A stretch of 9,234 bases of DNA, from positions 1-9,234 of the forward strand of contig DFGY01000120.1 of NCBI GenBank assembly GCA_002372505.1. The letters run 5' to 3'. Below are positions 7,601 to 9,234 of the stretch, one piece after another; the stretch's first letter is position 1; every line of letters begins with the position of its first letter. The DNA comes from Firmicutes bacterium UBA3738. GTDB taxonomy: Bacteria; Bacillota; Clostridia; Peptostreptococcales; Anaerovoracaceae. A program made the position numbers and the translations under genes. The notes beneath the pieces were generated by a model, which was not told where the DNA came from, searched no databases, and worked only from the letters and a program-made list of their open reading frames with translations.

Positions 7601-7789
7601 AAGGGTTCTTGCCATTACATGGTGGATGCCGGGACGGCCGTTGGCTGTCGGCGGACCCTCAACCCACACAAATGATTCACAGCCTTCACGAGCATCGATG
7701 CATTTCTGCAGGAAGTTTTCTTCCTTCCACTTCATCGCCTGCTCGTGCTGTAGCTCTCCAACCGGTTTAGTCGATAAATTCTTATACAT
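4679..7789 (-). CDS. ileS: Isoleucyl-tRNA synthetase, type 2 (eukaryote-like), altered HIGH motif
   Basis: This class I synthetase charges tRNA-Ile with isoleucine. At 1036 residues it has the length and motifs of type-2 IleRS. The Rossmann core carries PPTANGRP followed by GIHH (54-57), where HxGH is normal, and KMSKS (597-601). The editing (CP1) domain lies between, with a Thr-rich segment TTTAWTLYGN (223-232), H323 and D332 of HSAAAFGEDD. A CxC (C466, C468) plus CPEC (C506, C509) is a probable zinc ribbon, and VPWCPRCG (178-185) is another Cys pair. The anticodon-binding helical domain follows (about 660-830), then a C-terminal tail. The ATG at 7789 is chosen because it has GGAGG at 7796-7800 and the family N terminus (MYKNLSTKPVGELQHEQAMK). 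An in-frame GTG at 7906 would add 39 residues encoded by the T-box and terminator. Type-2 enzymes are known for mupirocin resistance. Confidence 0.96.
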   Translation of the reverse strand: MYKNLSTKPVGELQHEQAMKWKEENFLQKCIDAREGCESFVWVEGPPTANGRPGIHHVMARTLKDSVLKYKIMRGYQVKPKAGWDTHGLPVELEVEKQLGFNNKQEIENYGIEKFNQKCKDSVFTYVSDWTDMSERMGMTLDMDNPYVTYHDDYIETGWWVLKNTFDRGLLFEGYKVVPWCPRCGTGLASHEVAQGYQEDSVLTLTCKFKKVGTENEYFLAWTTTAWTLYGNVAIMVNPNLKYVWAKLLNGPHEGDVVCVAEGAADRVLGEGNYEVVRVETGKEMELQEYEPIFPEANPPEGNIFKIICGDFVVDSDGTGLVHSAAAFGEDDYNCCREYDIVFYQPVDLEGKFSEGPWKGRFIMEDGMAVEIMNYLGTDKVFAKETIDHNYPHCWRCQTPLVYYANPSWYIGMSQLKDDLVANNNTVQWWPPFVGEGRFGNWLAEVKDWAISRNRYWGTPIPVWRCECGHLECVGSKKELIEKAVEDIDETIELHRPYVDDVHFVCPECGKQMERIPEVMDCWFDSGCAPFAQWHWPFEHAEDFESDRFPADFICEGIDQTRGWFYSLMAVSTLVKNQAPYKNVLVNDLILDKNGKKMSKSRGNTVNPFELFEKYGADAAKWYLVSVSPAWTPTKFDEDGLKDTVSKFFGTLRNVYNFFVLYSNQDDVDCASLDVPYADRPELDRWVLSKYNKLVETVLYEMDHYDHMKTVRAIQDFVTEDLSNWYIRRARRRFWGSEMTDDKKSVYATTYEVLVGVAKLMAPIACFLSDEIYTNLTGEYTVHTAMMPEVKKECIDEKAEERMDLLRSVVSLGRGAREKAKIKVRQPLSKILLDGKFEELIGDLTPLVMEELNVKEVEFVDDISNYMSYNLKPDFKAAGPVLGSKVKAFGAALATVDTKQFMQDVEGGLVMELDGEKVEVTKGLVDMRIEGEEGYEVGVDGGVAVAISTELTPELIDEGLAREIVSKVQQIRKQQDLEMMDNIKVTLKADDEVAAAVEKHKDYIMTETLATELNMGEAADEYKINGHVTGIGVEKL

Positions 7790-7843
7790 GTTTTCCTCCG
7801 TTTCTGCCGCAGCTTTCTCGTCACTGCGACCCTCCTCATTAGA

Positions 7844-7875
7844 TAAAGAAAATCCCCAATCCATCAGATTAGGGA
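7844..7875 (-). terminator. T-box-controlled terminator of the ileS leader
   Basis: On the minus strand TCCCTAATC (7867-7875) pairs with GATTGGGGA (7853-7861), nine pairs including one G-U, around a five-base loop. TTTTCTTT follows. It lies between the T-box core and the ileS ribosome binding site, the standard place for the attenuator. Confidence 0.82.
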
Positions 7876-8076
7876 CGACTATTTTTCTATATAACCGCGG
7901 TACCACCCTAGTTTGCTGCCATCACAGCCACTTAATTTGGTATTGGCTCCGGAGTGATACATGGATCTCTTTCGCATTGGGCCTCTCACCACCCGGCACC
8001 TCTCTGTAACGCTACTTCGCTGAAATCCAACAGTTCCTTCAACGCCTTGGGGATATTCAATTGTTGATGTTTACTT
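7844..8076 (-). promoter_or_regulatory. T-box riboswitch (tRNA-Ile sensing) controlling ileS
   Basis: The minus-strand leader contains the T-box core AGGGTGGTACCGCG (complement of 7896-7909). Its TGGT can pair with the ACCA end of uncharged tRNA-Ile. Upstream are Stem I hallmarks: AGTA (8013-8016), AGAGAG (8000-8005) and GGGTGGTGAGA (7984-7994). The likely specifier codon is ATC at 7956-7958, in ATCACTCCGGAG, reading the tRNA-Ile GAU anticodon. A second ATC at 7964-7966 can pair in a helix with 8022-8028 and is less likely. TCGTCCCT and a terminator follow the T-box. Low charging of tRNA-Ile should favour the antiterminator and turn ileS on. Boundaries run from the predicted transcript start to the end of the terminator. 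Confidence 0.93.
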
Positions 8077-8081
8077 GCATA

Positions 8082-8110
8082 ATTTTATATACAGAAGCAC
8101 TAGTTGTCAA
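8082..8110 (-). promoter_or_regulatory. ileS promoter, overlapping the end of terC
   Basis: On the minus strand a perfect TTGACA (8105-8110), a 17-base spacer and TAAAAT (8082-8087) put the transcript start near 8075-8076, just ahead of T-box Stem I. The terC stop codon TGA (8107-8109) lies inside the -35 box. Confidence 0.8.
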
Positions 8111-8985
8111 CAGGTTTTTTTCTTGGACTTCACCATGGAAATGACAATGCTGAGTACCAGTACGCTTACGATTACTCCGATGGAAACGGGAGTGGATATG
8201 TGAATGTCGATAATTCCCGCTATCATTTTCAGACCTGTGAATATGAGAATGCAGGCCACACCGTATCTTACGTAAGCGAATCTTTCCTGCATGTGCTCTA
8301 TTACGAAGAATAGCTGCCTGAGACCCAGAATGGCAAATATGTTTGACGTGTACACGATGAACAGATCTCTGGAAATGGACAGCACCGCAGGTACTGAGTC
8401 GATAGCGAACATTATATCCGAGCTCTCTATGAGGACCAGGACGCCGAAGAGCGGCGTTGCCAGCCTCTTGCCATTTTGAATGGTAAAGAATTTCTCATCG
8501 TCAAAGTATGTGCTCATGGGAATTATTTTTGACATGGCACGGAGCACCTTGCTGTCATGTGGGTCTTTATCTTCATCTTCTTTTCTGAACATCCTTGCTC
8601 CGCTGAAGAGAAGAAGAACGCCAAATACGTAGAGGACCCATTCGAATTTGTTTACTACGGATACACCGAAGAATACAAAGAAGAATCTCATTACAATGGC
8701 ACCAATGATACCCCATTTAAGCACCCTATGCTGGGCGTGCTCGGCTATTCCAAAGCTCATAAAGATCATAAGGAATACGAATACGTTGTCAATGGAAAGG
8801 GACAACTCGATTAAGTAACCACCGAGAAAGTCAATGGCCGAATTCTTTCCCATTTTAAAGTATACGCCTACGCAGAAGGCCATTGCCAGACCTATCCAGA
8901 ATAGCAGCCATTTAATTGACTTCATTGCATTGGCTATTTTGTGCTCCTTATGAGTTAATTCATTTTGCTGTAAATCATTGTTCAT
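8107..8985 (-). CDS. TerC/Alx-family integral membrane protein, probable Mn2+ exporter
   Basis: This 292-residue polytopic membrane protein belongs to the TerC family, whose Alx/YjbE/YkoY members are linked to Mn2+ export or metalation of secreted proteins. It has about eight or nine hydrophobic segments (near 26-44, 54-76, 92-111, 114-130, 178-201, 207-229, 238-258 and 265-286). The two family signatures are present: GYLIELSLSIDNVFVF (56-71; E60, D66, N67) and VLIESSDIMFAIDSVPAV (184-201; E187, D190, D196), acidic intramembrane residues expected to form the metal path. A charged loop KEDEDKDPHDSK (135-146) separates the two halves. The ATG at 8985 is chosen because it follows AGAAGGG; the longer in-frame start at 9051 would begin in the loop of the riboswitch terminator. 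Expression is probably manganese-induced through the upstream riboswitch. ileS follows, with its own promoter and no terminator between. The resistance-linked name terC should not be read as tellurite resistance here. Confidence 0.9.
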   Translation of the reverse strand: MNNDLQQNELTHKEHKIANAMKSIKWLLFWIGLAMAFCVGVYFKMGKNSAIDFLGGYLIELSLSIDNVFVFLMIFMSFGIAEHAQHRVLKWGIIGAIVMRFFFVFFGVSVVNKFEWVLYVFGVLLLFSGARMFRKEDEDKDPHDSKVLRAMSKIIPMSTYFDDEKFFTIQNGKRLATPLFGVLVLIESSDIMFAIDSVPAVLSISRDLFIVYTSNIFAILGLRQLFFVIEHMQERFAYVRYGVACILIFTGLKMIAGIIDIHISTPVSIGVIVSVLVLSIVISMVKSKKKTC

Positions 8986-9030
8986 TGTTCTTATCCCTTC
9001 TTGCCTTTCATATAAGCAATACTGTGCACA

Positions 9031-9066
9031 TAAAAAACTTGATGCAAACATAAGGTTTACATCAAG
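9031..9066 (-). terminator. Riboswitch-controlled terminator before terC
   Basis: On the minus strand CTTGATGTAAAC (9055-9066) pairs with GTTTGCATCAAG (9038-9049), twelve pairs including one U-G, around a CTTAT loop. TTTTTT follows (9032-9037). The first five bases of the 5' arm are also part of aptamer helix P1, so the two structures exclude one another. Confidence 0.92.
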
Positions 9067-9156
9067 GTCTCACTTTCCGTTTTTCAGGAGTACTGTGCCA
9101 GATTCACTGACGAATCGCGGTTGTTGACACAGTCGCTTTCAAGCTACTCCCCTTGA
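9062..9156 (-). promoter_or_regulatory. yybP-ykoY manganese riboswitch aptamer upstream of terC
   Basis: The minus strand carries the two conserved halves of this class: GGGGAGTAGC (complement of 9143-9152) and GTGAGACC (complement of 9066-9073). They are bracketed by a P1 helix TCAAGG (9151-9156) with CCTTGA (9062-9067). The class binds Mn2+ and commonly controls Mn2+ exporters, including TerC/YjbE proteins, which is the gene found here. P1 shares bases with the 5' arm of the terminator, so bound Mn2+ should block termination and switch terC on. Confidence 0.9.
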
Positions 9157-9165
9157 ATTCGGCTT

Positions 9166-9195
9166 ATAATATCATTTTTAGCACATCGATGTCAA
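9166..9195 (-). promoter_or_regulatory. Promoter of the riboswitch-terC transcript
   Basis: On the minus strand TTGACA (9190-9195), an 18-base spacer and TATTAT (9166-9171). The transcript would start near 9159, a few bases before aptamer helix P1, which is the spacing expected for a riboswitch leader. Confidence 0.75.
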
Positions 9196-9234
9196 CAGAT
9201 TAAGTAATTGTGCCATGATCCCACTACCTCTAAG

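Noticed and set aside
7963..7969. ATC at 7964-7966 as the T-box specifier codon
   Set aside because: It can pair in an extended helix with 8022-8028; the ATC at 7956-7958 has the flanking sequence usual for a specifier. Both code for Ile, so the amino acid call does not change.
8104..8313. Plus-strand open frame opposite the end of terC
   Set aside because: It is antisense to a membrane protein gene, with no recognisable motif and an overlap with the ileS promoter.
8986..9051. Longer terC start at 9051, adding 22 residues
   Set aside because: It starts in the loop of the riboswitch terminator; the ATG at 8985 has a better-placed purine-rich site and the extension does not look like a TerC N terminus.
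9020..9098. Eight-base direct repeat TACTGTGC (9020-9027 and 9091-9098)
   Set aside because: Short and only two copies, one within the aptamer; no evidence of function beyond chance.
9165..9170. Perfect TATAAT on the plus strand
   Set aside because: No -35 box lies at a suitable distance and no plus-strand gene follows; the same bases serve the minus-strand -10 box.

Overview
The window looks like a chromosomal housekeeping segment from a low-to-moderate GC Bacillota, most likely a clostridial anaerobe. The grounds are strong AGGAGG-type ribosome binding sites, TTGACA/TATAAT-type promoters, a T-box leader on ileS, a type-2 (eukaryote-like) isoleucyl-tRNA synthetase, and a short clostridial-type DtxR/MntR regulator. 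No insertion sequence, prophage, CRISPR array, tRNA or rRNA was seen, and no previously undescribed multi-gene system. The interest lies in regulatory leaders and in unusual active-site motifs.

Layout, left to right. (1) rpsT (+), ribosomal protein S20, runs in from the left edge and lacks only the first base of its ATG. A hairpin terminator that can work in both directions follows. (2) A probable two-gene minus-strand operon: a long-chain acyl-CoA synthetase-like AMP-binding enzyme (upstream) and a secreted glycosyl-hydrolase-like (GHL10/DUF187) protein 38 bp downstream. (3) A divergent plus-strand pair: deoD-type purine nucleoside phosphorylase, apparently read from a leaderless mRNA, whose stop overlaps the start of a DtxR/MntR-family metal regulator (ATGA). 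A second bidirectional terminator separates this pair from (4) ileS (-), a 1036-residue type-2 IleRS with a swapped HIGH motif (GIHH), controlled by its own promoter and an isoleucine T-box. (5) A TerC/Alx-family membrane protein (-), preceded by a yybP-ykoY manganese riboswitch with an intrinsic terminator and its own promoter. The last 39 bases (9196-9234) hold nothing I can call.

How the parts relate. Three kinds of control are visible. ileS is switched on by uncharged tRNA-Ile. terC is switched on by manganese, fitting the known Mn2+ export role of Alx/TerC-type proteins. The metal regulator is tied translationally to a purine salvage enzyme. The ileS promoter is embedded in the end of terC: the terC stop codon lies inside its -35 box, and no terminator is visible between the two genes, so manganese-induced terC transcripts could run into the T-box leader. 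Three apparent long reading-frame starts (ileS, terC, deoD) were moved inward because the longer versions start inside regulatory RNA or promoter sequence.
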